Source: Brugia malayi
Taxonomy: Eukaryota > Nematoda > Chromadorea > Rhabditida > Onchocercidae
Assembly (NCBI RefSeq): GCF_000002995.4
Contig: NW_025062479.1
Coordinates: 5,511,221 to 5,575,220, forward strand
DNA: 64,000 nt
Direction of reading: 5' to 3'
Shown one piece after another: positions 1-12,800 of this stretch. The translations under genes were made by a program, and so were the position numbers. Below the pieces are notes generated by a model, which was not told where the DNA came from, did no database searches, and saw only the letters and a list, made by a program, of their open reading frames with translations. Within the stretch, counting starts at the first letter, position 1; every line of letters starts with the position of its first letter.

Positions 1-3000
1 ATTTCAGGTTTCATAATGACGGTTAGTAGTACGGTCATCTCTCGATGATAAAGTAGCAGCTCATTGGAAAATCGCCTTCTGTAAGCTTTATAAAAGTGGT
101 CTTGAATTGTTTCGATAAGTTAATTTATTACTTCGTGTAGTATTGCAGTGGCATGAATACATCACCACTTTCAATCAAATAATGATCTTTTAACAAATAA
201 TTCGAAAATTAAGAATGCATCACTCTCCGTGCAGTTCTGAAAAGCATTACTCTATCTATTAATATATATTCCAGTTAAATTGATTCAGCTGTTGTACAAC
301 AGCTTAATTTTGACGAAAATATGACCTTACTAAGTCGCCGAAAGCATCGACAGGATAGGATTTTTCTCATTAGTTGAGAGGTCAGATATAAATGTCTTAA
401 CAAGGTTTTCAAATAATAGTTGTCTTGTGATGATGCGAAACAGAACCCTCGACAATTGACACTTGAGAAGGCGATGCTTGTTCTTTCTCGTCAACAAATA
501 CAACCGTTCTCTTTGTTATTATCTATTTATACTTAAATTAAATTATCTATTTATGCTTAAAATTTGGAAGTCTAATATTATTAATTGGAAGATTCAGACT
601 ATAGGAATGCTCATATTACTATATTTCTTCGAAGTAAAAGTCCTGAAATTTTAAAATGTACCTATTATTTAATTTCACTGAACTGTTATAGACAGGAAAT
701 AATGTGATGAAATCAATAACAACATTTTTTGTTTAAGAACTCTCCTTATAAATTGTAAAACTTTGTTTAAGAACAATAAATGCTAGATAATAACCCTAAG
801 AAATACGAAACTGTTTGTGCGGTAATTCTGGTACTATAAAGTCAATTGTACTCACTCGTCATATAAAGATACGTTAAAAATCAAGCAGAAATTATGTCAT
901 CTCAAATATCTTCTGGAATATCTGCGAAATCCCTGAAAATGCTATGAAAATTGTATGAATTAATTAGTTGTCCCACTCAGAACGCAAAAAAGAAGCAAAG
1001 GTTGTGCAGGATGCCTCAGGGTGTGTAGCAGCAGTTGTCGGTCGAGTAAAATATTTCCCATACCATGCACAACTTAAAATTTAAAAATTCCATTAAATTA
1101 CGTCTGCCACAATTCTTCACTTTAAAATTTTTTTTTCTGACTTCAAGAAAATGATGTTTATTGTTAAAATTGTATATCGCTTATGTGGTCGCCGGAAATA
1201 ACTGTTTTAGTTTGCTTGCTCCTGTTCTTTGAATCAAGGAATGAGAGAAACTAACAAGTATTCGAATATTCCTTTGTGATTACACATCCTGTGATTGCAG
1301 TGATTCCTTCAGTTACTATACCCATGACAGAAATGAAAAGATTTTCCACGATTGTTACCCAAGCATAACAAATTTAAATTTTTTTTTTTTTTTTTTCAGT
1401 TACTTTACCAATCTGTCATGTTATTTTGCAACCTAAATTTATTGAATCAGTTTACTTTGAAGCATTTTTAATTTGGATTAATAATTTTTCGTTTATTAAA
1501 TGATTAGGAAGATAACTGGAACATTTGGATGTAAGATGATGGTTTAACCTTGATAATATAAGCAAGAGCGGAAAATATTCAGTGTTATACTCGACAGATA
1601 TTAACTATATGATGTTAATAAATTAATGAATGGATGATCTCGCTTTCCTGGTCAAGGTAACCGGAAAGATAGTACCTTTTATTTCTTGAGCAGAGAAACA
1701 CAGCCATCCGTCGATTCTCATTATCGCATTTCAGTATACCTGTATACACCTCACTTTTAATTATTACTTCACTTGCCAATTATTATTGCTTGCGTATTTG
1801 CACATAACTAAAAACATAGCTTTCAAGTGGTGCAGTATTCGTTGTCTATGAAGGAAATTTTTTACAGGGCAAGAAATTTTCTGAAACAAACTATAACTTG
1901 AAGAAAGGTTCATTTTAGCGATAGTTTTAGAATTAGACAGTCTTCGTAAGTACAAGACGGTAACTCTCGCAGATTCTCTTGATCTCATCAATTCACACCA
2001 GTTCACTACAATTTTGCCTTTGACTGCAATTTTTATAGAAAAATTCAACGAAAGGTAAGTTTCGATTTTTTTCTTCTAGATCCCTTACATTTCTAGCATT
2101 TTTGTACTCCTATTTTTCTAATGTGATTATACCTAACAAACTTTTACTTCATTTCTTAAGTTAACAATAGTTTGCAGATTATGTATAATATACACAAATC
2201 TTTTCACCGCTTAAAGCTGACGTCGTCGATTATTGAAGCATTTCAGTTATGACAAAAAAATTTCTCCGGTTTCTTACAATTTCTTACATAAAATTTATTT
2301 TTCTGCATTCAGATTTGTTTTCTTACATTTGATGAATAAAATAGTTGAATGACAACTGACAGACTAAGTACGAGAATAGACAAACAGCTGAGAAGGAGCA
2401 CATGAAGATTTGGAGATGGTGAAGATTAACGTATGGAGATACATAGGTATATAATCACTTATATTAACTCTTTTACCCATTCTATCCCACTACTAATTGA
2501 AGACTAGTTCTCTTCTTCTATAATTTTTTTACCTACGAAATTTTAAAGTGCCTTTTGTAAAACCAATGGATATTTTAAAAAGGATGTTTTGTAGTTCACT
2601 GCTTGACTTTTTCTTTAGGAACTAAACTTCATGTGGGGTTTAAGAAAAAGATTTTTTGACTCTCTAAAATTAGGTAGACCATGAGAATGTTGATCACTGA
2701 ATACATGATATGTTGAATATAATGATGTTTTGAAGTCTGTTTCAGATATCAAGCCTTTCTGTTTAGTTGGCAGTTCCACTGCCTCATTTTAGCAAACTTC
2801 AGCAATAGTTTTTTTCGATTTGCTCAAACTTTCCTGCAAAATATCTAGCCGTTTAACATTAGTTATAATAACTGATGTTGTTGCATTGGCGTGATAGGGT
2901 CTTGCTACAACTTTTACCTGCAATATATATGTTATTGTTTATTATAACTTTGGTGTGTTGCTATAATGTATCGATTTAAAATGCATTGCGACTTCATCAT

Positions 3001-3245
3001 TTTGTGCAAATCTCTTACATTACTGTTTCATTCTCAAGTATTCGGAAACATTTCGACCTCACCTTCGTCTGATTCAGAAGAAAAAAAATATATAAAAATG
3101 AACTGTCTACCGATTTACAAATTTATAGTCACTTTGCAGGTATGGTCAAGCGAAATATAAGCTTTTTAATTTTTTGTGAGAAGTTGAAATAGCTGATAGT
3201 GGTCTGTTTACTTAGATAGGAAACGCTAAACTTCACACTCATGGT

Positions 3246-3268
3246 TTATCTTATTTAAAATAAGATAA
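3246..3268. repeat. short perfect palindrome
   Basis: An inverted repeat with 11-bp arms (TTATCTTATTT and its complement) around a single central base. It is entirely AT-rich apart from one G/C per arm. It could form a small hairpin or be a symmetric binding site, but short AT palindromes are common by chance. Confidence 0.6.
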
Positions 3269-3591
3269 GCATCAACTTATTTTAAAGAAAAATCACTGTT
3301 GACTGCTGTCGGAGTTGAGTAATATTTAACTCACCCGTAAACACTGATACGACGAACTTCTTATCATTACCTTGAATCTAGCTGTTTTCCTGTTTTCCAT
3401 TCATCACTGTTGTTCAACCTATTACCACTTCTTTCGAACTCTTGACCTCTTCACCTTTAAGATTACCATACTTCTCGTTATCATCGTTGGCAGACAGCCA
3501 TCTCTGCTCAAGTCAGCACCTACTCAGTTCTCGAATAGTGAAACAAGCCTGAATGCCTCCTCCTGACACTTTCATCCGACAACCATATAAA

Positions 3592-3705
3592 TTACCACAT
3601 ACATATATATACATACATGCACAGACACACGACACATACACACACGGACATACATGCACATGAACATATGCATATACACATACGCATACAGACGGACATA
3701 CATGT
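3592..3705. repeat. imperfect ACATAC/CA microsatellite
   Basis: About 110 bp made mainly of ACATAC, ACAC and ATAC units with scattered G. The overlapping minus-strand ORFs rich in Cys/Val/Tyr are translations of this repeat, not genes. Confidence 0.75.
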
Positions 3706-5203
3706 TTGATTATTAATTGATCCACTGATTGTAGGTTCATATGGTGCTTGTGCAGCCGCCTCATCCTGATTACGTACCCACCTCTGCATAGCCATTTATC
3801 TTTTTCCTAACCCAAGATGACTGCTACGATCGTTCATTGTATTGTTGTGCTTTTTCTGCTTTAGGCTTCTCCCAGAAAAGTTTGTCTTATTTGTCTAATA
3901 TTCTCAACAATTCCAGTCAGTTAATTTTTCGCTTCTCAAATTATGTCTTCTTCAATTGTTTATCAAACTTATCACAGATTAATTGAAATTTCCATACTGG
4001 TGTAAATAATAAGAGTCTTCAAGATTTACTAATGAATGTTCATTTTCCCTGATTACCAATACATTCTGTCTAGGTATGGGATTTTTTTGTGTTCTTTTTT
4101 TTTGTTGAAGAAATCATCCAAAGCTGTTTGATTCTAAAGGAATGCGGTAATGTGGTCTACCAAAAGACGATCGATAGTAAATTGAGATGAATGTGGCAGT
4201 AATGCTTAAACTGAGAATGCGAGTTTTGATATATATTTTTTTGATATCATTTAATTTACTCATTTATGTTCGTCTGTTTATATTTCACTAAATGTTTCAC
4301 TTAGCTGATCTTTTACGCCCTTCCTTGCTCTGCTTTTCGTCATTTGCATTTCCAACAAAGCCGATATTGCCTGATAAATGCACATTTGGAAAATGAGATA
4401 TACCATTCACGTCTTTGATGTGAATGCACAGTTGCTGACAAGTTATCCACTAAACCATCGATTCAGTAATCTGTAATAAAGCCTTTTGCTTTTGTCTATA
4501 GATTTGTTATGACCATACATTAATACTTTTACTATACTTCATCTCAACAAAGTTCAAGAATCTAAACGAATTTTGAAATTTCGATTCCAAATCAACAGTA
4601 TATCTTCAATCTCAGTCTAAGTCGGATTTCTATATCCTTAATCTAAAGTAGTCAAATTTCTAGTATGTACGAAATCCATTGTACAAACTAGGTGAAGTAG
4701 GAAAGGGCAATGAAATTTAGGATTTTCATAAAAGATTCCGGAAATTTTGACCAACGAATTCATCCAACAATATCTTATTAATTTATATGGAAAAAATTTC
4801 AATGAAGTGAAGATAAATGGATACAATGTTTTTGAATGAAAAGAAAGATGTATGAAATATGGATATCAGTAAATCATCGAAATTGGGATTGGAATGGAAG
4901 TAGTAAATCTCCACTAAGCTATCACTGAACTGTTAACTAGTCGAAGATTAAGAAAACTTTCTTTATTGATATTTCAAGTTGAAAATAGTGTGAAAATGGA
5001 ACTAAAGTGGAAAGGAAAGAAGAGGAAAGTGGTAAGATGGGAAGAAGGAAGAGTAGAGAGAGTTGATCGGAGCCCAATATATACAGGATGATGCTTGGAA
5101 ATGATAGATTGAGCTGACATTGGGATTGACATCACAGATGGTGCATATGTTCCCCAACGGTCCATCAACGGAGAGCCTTAAGAAGCTCAAAATTTCCAGA
5201 TTT

Positions 5204-5267
5204 TCCTCCTCTTTTTCCTCACCCTTCCTCTTTCTTCTTCTCTCTCTCTCCCTCTCTCTTTTTACTT
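5204..5267. repeat. polypyrimidine (CT-rich) tract
   Basis: A nearly pure C/T run ending in CTCTCTC dinucleotides. It lies about 140 bp downstream of a purine-rich stretch (about 4986-5050), so the two strands have opposite purine/pyrimidine asymmetry. Confidence 0.6.
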
Positions 5268-7326
5268 CTAAATAACTATTTCACATTCACTTCCAACAGT
5301 GTATATTTTTCAGCAGGTCTCATTTTTGAAAATATGCAAATTCTCAGTATTTTTTCCTTTTCCCTCTCCCATATTGCGACAAAAAATAGGATTTGCACAA
5401 CCAAATCAAATCGTGAAACTTCACAATTTCTGAGCCGGGAGACAGCAAGGTATTTTTCTCACGAATAAACCTATTGAAAGAAACTAGCCAACATAAGAGG
5501 AAATTGAAAATGAAATAAAAACAAATACTCTGCTCTTCTGAGAAACAACTGGGTGGGAAAGCCTTTTTAGCAATGCTAGGGTCCTGAATCTGAATTGGTA
5601 GTAGGACTTGGAGATGATGAAGTGCTGTCACAAACCTTTCCGTATCGCTGTTATCATCATGATCATCTATAATTGTTATTTCCATTATTATTTCATTTAC
5701 AAAATACATATGTAAATAAGTTCATTCATTTTCTTATTAGCTATTCTTTATTTATTCCGTGTTTTGCACGTGAAGACAGTCACGTTATGAAAACTGCTGA
5801 CCTGTTACTTGGAATTGTTTTACACAAAAATTTCATACAATGAGAGTGCATTATTGCGGTCACTGTAGCATTGCTTGTCTTTTACATTTCAGTGGTAACT
5901 TATATGTTCCCCTTTTAATCATGATTTATTAGTCCAAGTACAAAATCGAGCTTAGAATCTCCACCAATAAATCTTTACTGGTTATTACCATAAAGATAAT
6001 AAGCTTCCTGCATAGCAACAACTTTTCAAATAACACTTGTATGTAACTATATATTTTATTGAAGGTCTCAGAATGGCACTAATTTGTGGAGAAATTCAAG
6101 CAGTTCAAACGGCTGTTTTGATGTTATGTGCATATTCTGACCTATAGGAGCAGAAAAGTGTGCTTGTAATGTTAAGCGAGTTTGGCATTCTTTGGCTTCC
6201 AACGGCATAAAATAGACGTGAAGCAAATGTGCTAGATAGACACATCAATTTATGCCTATTCATTCATTCATCATTTACCTGCAAACTAATCGCAGTTATG
6301 TAAGTTCACTTCTGAATTGTTTTACTGGATTAATTTTATCTTTATCCGGAGTCGCACAAAAAAAAAATATACATATGAGCTGCAAAAGGAACTACTACTA
6401 CTACTCAATATCAGGCAGCAGCAGCAGTTGTCAATTACGAAAGTGCCAACTGCACTAGCTAAAATTTGAAAATTTTTTGCATCTCTTTTTACTCTTTAAC
6501 ATTAACATTAATTTCTTAGCTATAGTTCTCAAAATCCAACAATATTAGCTCACATTGCTTAAATTAATTGGTGAAATCTTAATGATATAAGGAAAGAAAA
6601 GTGGATATGGGCCACTTAGAATAGCACCTCTAATAGTAGTATTTATATTTTTTCGAAAGGAAAATTCATAAAAATCACAAAAAACAGAAAACGCTAGTGA
6701 ATAGATTAAATTAAATACCCATTTCTTGTGGAAGTTATTGAGTAATTTCCGCTATACCAACAGAAAAACCACGTGCTAATAAATTTGCAAATGCAGCACC
6801 ATTACTTATACCATCAATAAAATTATTCATCAAATTACCAAACATTATCATCCAGGTCACTGTTACCATATCAAATTCTGATGTATTCTGTATTTATATT
6901 TCCTTCTTAATATCCATATGAATAATGTTTCACTGAAGTTTTTTACCCCTCGCCCCTAGCAGCCATCATGTATTTAGTTCATAATCGGAATATCGTTTTG
7001 TTTCAATTCAACTTCCCTCATCTTAAACTGTTGTGAATTGTATGTATCCGAAATATTTTATTGGCATCTACAGTATAGAATTTCATACTGCTCAAATTTT
7101 CTTTTAATTTATAAGAATTTTAGATTCCAACATTTCTAATACAATTAATCATATGCTTTACTTATCGCAGCAGTTACAGCACTCAAGAGAGTCGCCAGCA
7201 TATTCATTACTTATAAATTCACTTTCATCAGCTATGATTTCTGAAATAGTATCAGTTCTATCGTCGTCATCATTAACATTGTTATCGTTGTCGGAATCAC
7301 TAGTATCATCAACATTATCCCGAATA

Positions 7327-9672
7327 ATGACTATTATTTGGATGATCCGTGCAACATTCATTCTGCTTATTTCCTACTCTGTTTTAATTAGTCCAGGTCA
7401 AGCTGTACTATCATATGAGCCACAAATAAGTAAGTTCTCAACACTGTATACTTCGCGGTTAATTTGAAAACAAATTGTCATATAAGTTTTCTTGCTTTTT
7501 CACGTTAACAGAATTTCTGCTTTGATAGAAATTTTATGTAATTCGCATATTTGAGGTTATTTCGACGGTGCGAGCTACTTAGACAACTGTAAGTCGAAAT
7601 TGGAACGTCGTATAACTGCTCTGTCCGGTTTACTGATATCACATCAATTATATGGAAGCTTTCCATACAATGCGTCCAAGAATTGTTTTCTGCTGATAAC
7701 GGCACCATCTGGTTATCGTATACGCTTACGTGTGCTTGATTTCAATGTACTCGGTGATGCCCACAATTGTGATAAGGATACGCTCCATGTTTTCGATGTT
7801 TGTTTTATATTACAGCAATTTTTCTACCAAATTTTTGCATTTTACTTTCTAATAAGCTTGGGATTTAGTATTTCACTTGTTTAAAATTAGAATTAAAATT
7901 GCTTGTCTAACCTATTTTTTTATATTTCCAGTCATAAAACAAGCTTATACGAAAATTGATTTCATTAATTTATCTTTTTTACATGTAGTTGAATGAATTG
8001 TTATAACCACTTAAGTTTAAACTGTCTGGGGACATTTTTGACGTTATATTTCTTCATTTCAAATCTGTATGCTTTGAAACCAGTATCTAAATAAAATGAT
8101 TTAAAAATTTCAAGAAAATTTTTTTTTTTGCAATTTTGAAAAACAAAAGAAGCTTTAGCATGAAAAACCAATTGATTCGCAAACTTTACGAGACACGACC
8201 CACGAAGATACTTCGCCAGGACCCATTCTTGGTCAATTTTGCGGTACTATCCGAAATGCTAGTGAGTTGGCTGTTTCAACCGAGAACGCATTAACGCTAT
8301 GGTGGCATACAGATGCCGAATTACCATTTCATCATAATGGTGAAGGATTTCGGTTACTTTGGTCCGCATTTCGGAAATCCAACATCGGTTAGTTCTATTT
8401 TGCAACCCTTTGTTAAATTCTTATAAATTTGTGATATTTTTTCTTCTAACTTTATTTAACTTCTTGCTTTCCTAATGTATTAGTACTTGTTATAACGGGA
8501 GCTATTCTTTTGCATATCTGTCTGCTAAAAATTTGACATGATTATTCAAATCAGATATTGCTTATGATTAAATCTTAAAATATTAGCACTAGAGACCTCT
8601 TTCAAATATAGGATACTTGTGTACATTCGAAGAAACCCATTATATCAATGTACCATCAGTTTTGGTAATCATTTTAGCACCATGCAATATCCAACGGGAA
8701 TTCACATGCAAAAATCAAGAATGTATTGCTGCAGAACTTGCATGCAATCGATATCCAGACTGCAAGGATGAATCCGATTTAATACGTGAACTGCAAATTG
8801 CTCACAAATGCGACTGTTTGTTTTTCATTTTTATTTTTGAATTCTAATTGAAAATATATTGATTGAAAGAAAAGATGCATGCGAAAATAAAATTTGTTTT
8901 AATTCTATTGTGATATTTTCAAGCAACAAATTTGAAAAAAAATCCAGAAACACAATTCCATCTTAACAGATGCCTTGTTAAAGCTTTTATAGGAATTAAA
9001 AAATTCTGGTAAATTTTGAAGTCGTTTCAGTTTTGACTAATGACCCGTTGGGTTCATTAACTGGTTTGACGCTCTTACTTATCAGTATGGCTACTGTTAG
9101 TTTATCCGTATGCCTATGCATATGTGCATGTATCTGCTGCAAATGTATGAAAATTCCGGACAAAGTTCGCACTGCTACAACTACAGAATTACCCATTGAA
9201 CGGATACCATGCTGTACTGCAACAGATACCGCTGGATTGCAACAATCAGCATCTTCTGGATTTTATCCATTTCCACCACCCATGCTACCGTTAGTAGTAA
9301 GAAAAACTCCGCAAAAGGCTGCTATGAATAGGTACCTCAATTTTTTTTTTACTTTTTAAAAAAAAAAATTTCGAAAATCTGGAAGTACTTTATTCCATAG
9401 AATTAAGTGTTGACAATGGAAATAATTGGCTTTAAAGTTTCAAAAATATTATATCCTACAAGTGCCTCAGAGGTTAACCAAATTCTTATGTCGTTCAATG
9501 CATTGTGTCTAATCAGGGGTATATCAGTGGCATCAAGCAGCTTCTATAATCTAATCACTGATTAAGCTAGTGGTAATTACTAGTTCTTAATTACCAATTA
9601 CCAAAACATACGGTTATTCAGTGCAACGTATTTTCCAGTGAAGGTGGAACTGGACATCAGCCACAACCGTAG
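7327..9672 (+). CDS. CUB and LDLa domain type I membrane protein
   Basis: Model of 339 aa in six exons: 7327-7429, 7583-7797, 8159-8387, 8678-8815, 9031-9331, 9639-9672; phases match at every join. Order: signal peptide (about residues 1-27); one CUB domain from NNCKSKLERR to GFRLLWSAF, with cysteine pairs KNC/HNC and FCG; an LDLa repeat with six cysteines (CN...TCK...ECI...ACN...DCK...KCD) and the acidic DESD calcium motif; a transmembrane helix (LTGLTLLLISMATVSLSVCL) followed by a Cys-rich juxtamembrane stretch; and a cytoplasmic tail of roughly 80 residues. CUB-LDLa membrane proteins in animals (NETO, SOL-2, LEV-10) are often auxiliary proteins of neurotransmitter receptors, but those have two or more CUB domains, so function here is inferred only. 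An alternative acceptor at 8612 would add 22 residues between the domains. A second in-frame ATG is at 7342. Confidence 0.82.
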
Positions 9673-9858
9673 ATCAGAGACATGGACCATTGAATGTACT
9701 CGCAGATCAGCTGTCGGATGATAAGAATTGCAAGCATTCGTTAGCAAGCACTGTAATTAAAAACTTGTGAAAACTAGAAGTGTATCTTGCTTACTTCAAC
9801 AATTGATTACCCCAGTTATTTCTACAACATTGTTCAATGCTTTTTTGAAAATATTCAC

Positions 9859-9864
9859 AATAAA
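9859..9864 (+). terminator. AATAAA polyadenylation signal
   Basis: Canonical hexamer 187 nt after the stop codon of the CUB-LDLa gene. Confidence 0.5.
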
Positions 9865-12800
9865 ACTTAGAAATGCTAACCAGAAGAATCTTTTTGACTT
9901 GAATTTATTTCTTCCCAAAATTTCGAGTTTTCATTAAATTTCAGTGTTGTTTTGGAGCGAGACCTTATCAGACAACTGCATTATCACAGCAGCTTTACAA
10001 ATAAACAAGGAAAACAATACATTTAGTTATTGCTTCATCTAACGAATACGGTAATACGCCAGTGCAAAAGAACAGCGATTAGACGTATGTAAAGAATGAA
10101 TCACGACACTTGCTGATGTATTAATAGTTAATTGGATGTATTTCTGCATTTAAGTTTGAAGCTTTTTAAGATCTCGTTGGCTCGAATGGGATTCTATTTC
10201 TTCTTTCTAATCCTGTAATATCTCATTCTAGATAATCTGCTACCTTAACCAAATGCCTTTTTGTCAAAATATAGGTCCAGTTTCTCTTCGTTTATCTGTA
10301 TTTTAATCTTTTTTGCACAACACAACAGATTTAAAAGGAATACAGAGAAAAGGGTCATTTTTATCTAGTTTAGAGCTCCCGCAATATGTTTTTCTAATAT
10401 GTATAAGCCAATAAAATATGTTGGGAAACACCTCGGGTATGTTTGATCTAAATCGCCGTTACCAATAATATTGTCGTTTTGTTTGCAATTTATCGCGTGG
10501 CTTTAGCATACGCGAAATTTCCAGAAATTACTTTCTCTTTTCATTTTTTGAGAGAGTTTAATTGACTAAGCTGATTCTCTAAAACTGATTCCCTGGAATG
10601 CAAAATATCTGGAGTACTGAATTTAAACATAATTCTGAAAAAATTTGAAAGCTCGACGAAAAGTGAGAATTTTAAATTTAAGCTTTCATCGATGTCTCAG
10701 TGGTTGAAAACCTCAATATTATTCAATTGTGATTTTATTTCCTCAAATCCTTGTGAATTTCTTCCTTTAGTTTTTGCTTCGTCTTATTATATTTTTCGAA
10801 ATGTTAGGAAGTTGAGTAAAGCAGAATAATTTTTTTTTTCCCGTTTTATTTTGAACACACTCTAAGTTTTGTAATTCTGTTCCGTTTGTCCGTTTAATAA
10901 AAAGAAATAGAAATCAGCTTTAACAAGATTACATAATGTTTTTATACTTACGGGTATAGCAATTTATAGTTACTTAATTGTATAATTATTTATAATTACT
11001 TAACCAATTATCCCATCGTCTTATTTTTCCTCTGCTATTTTGTTGGTGTTATACTTCACTCTATGCAATAATATGTTGCGATCACACACCTATTGTTCAT
11101 TTTCCAGAAGACATCACCTCATAGAAATACATGGCTTGCTGCTATGCCTTAAAGGTGACTAGTTATTCTTTTCTAATAAGTCATTTGGACCAGGTTTTGG
11201 CCATTAGTTATTACAAACTTTTTGAAGCAGCGAGTTCGTCTTGAATTCTTTATTATTATGCAATCTTTGATTTCATTGTAATAGAAAATATGGTCTTGAA
11301 TACTTTTTAATCTTCAAATTTCCTTGTATTGCTCCGCACAGGGTAATGAGCATAAATGTTTTATTTCAAAGTTTCTGCTGAGAACCATGCAATGCCTATA
11401 TTTCAACATTTCAGATTTCGGTGAGTTGTGCTGTAAACTTTATTTTGCATGATAAAGGTCGCTTATTGAGAAATTCAAGATGAATGATTGTGATTTTTTT
11501 AACATTATTAAGATCATTCCAGTCGAATCTTGGCCAAGCTTGATATCTAGAGTGAGGCTATTAATGTATGTACGTGCAGCAATATGCTAATGTAAAATTA
11601 GACTAGCAAAAGCGAGGCATTTATAAGGTAAACAAATGAAGCACGTGAAAGGAATGAGATTCAAGGCGCTGAAATCTGATCTGATATAAGTTGCTGCTAA
11701 CACTGCTTATATCCACATCAATTCGGTTTTAATCAGCGTGAATGGAAGGTCATAGTATTTTGGAGTGAACCACATTCTATTCTAATAGTATAAGATAACT
11801 ACAAAATAGGTTAAGGAGAAGTGATGCCAGAAATAATGATTCTTTCCGTTATTAAGGGGACAAAAAAAACTATTTGAGCTGATAAGACCCATGTTTTTTG
11901 GTTGCTTTGATTGTGATGATACGTAAAAATAAGAATACTATTGTTGGAGAATTTTTTCTGCATTAACTGGAAGGAGTTGGATTACGTTTAGAAAGATCTA
12001 TTGCACGTTAGTGTATTTTGGGGCTAGAGATAGAACACATGATTAAGTCCCGAAGTACTACGCTATCCGCCGTTGAAGTGGTATTAAAAAGAAAAGCAGT
12101 TGGCAGGAAGTCGATTTATAAACAGATTACAATGTCTCTGTTCCAACACTGCAAGCAAAAGTTTACAATCAGTTGAGAAGTTTGGCCATCGGTCATTCAA
12201 ATGGAACTATCTGTGGACATTACGACAGGTCCTTTTCCATGAGATCTTTTTATATCAGAATGCAATTCTCATTTAAGGAGGTGTCATTTTACCGGCTGGC
12301 GGCAAAGATATTTTATTTAGATATAACGAAGGGATTCCTCACGCAAAGTGAATAAATTTTACACTTTGGAAAGAAAAACTTTTGCTTTGTTTTTGTGAAT
12401 AACCATAAAATCAAAATCAATAATGCTGATTTTTGGTTATTAATTTCATTTCAAAAGTAGACGATTGTGGCGATCTTTGGTAAGTATTGATAATGAGAAT
12501 TTTTCTCTAAATAGTTTAAGAAGATAAACGTCAGTTAACCGTTGAAAAGATCTTGTCTTCAGATGCAGTAAAATGGTAGTATATTTTCAACACATAAAAT
12601 TTGAACTGATTTGAGTATTTTTATGGTTTTTTACGTAATTACTGAATTATTCATGACAAAATTGCAGAAATAATTCTTATATTATCAAGTCTATTTAATC
12701 CAATTCTATTAAGGGACTGCGTTAGACCCTTCAAGTGAAAAATAGTTTTTGATTATATGGAAGCTATTCAGTTCAAACCTCAAGAAATGTGTGAATATCT

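Larger units (their letters stand above)
1..7326. other. gene-poor flank, no supported gene
   Basis: No open stretch here shows a recognisable domain or a chain of phase-compatible exons. The longest frame is a 121-codon minus-strand ORF at 5344-5709, which I do not recognise. The rest is AT-rich sequence with homopolymer runs, a CA/TA-type microsatellite near 3.6 kb and a pyrimidine tract near 5.2 kb. Non-coding genes or distant exons cannot be excluded. Confidence 0.5.

Noticed and set aside
3513..3795. Cys/Val/Tyr-rich minus-strand ORFs
   Set aside because: They are produced by the CA/TA-type microsatellite.
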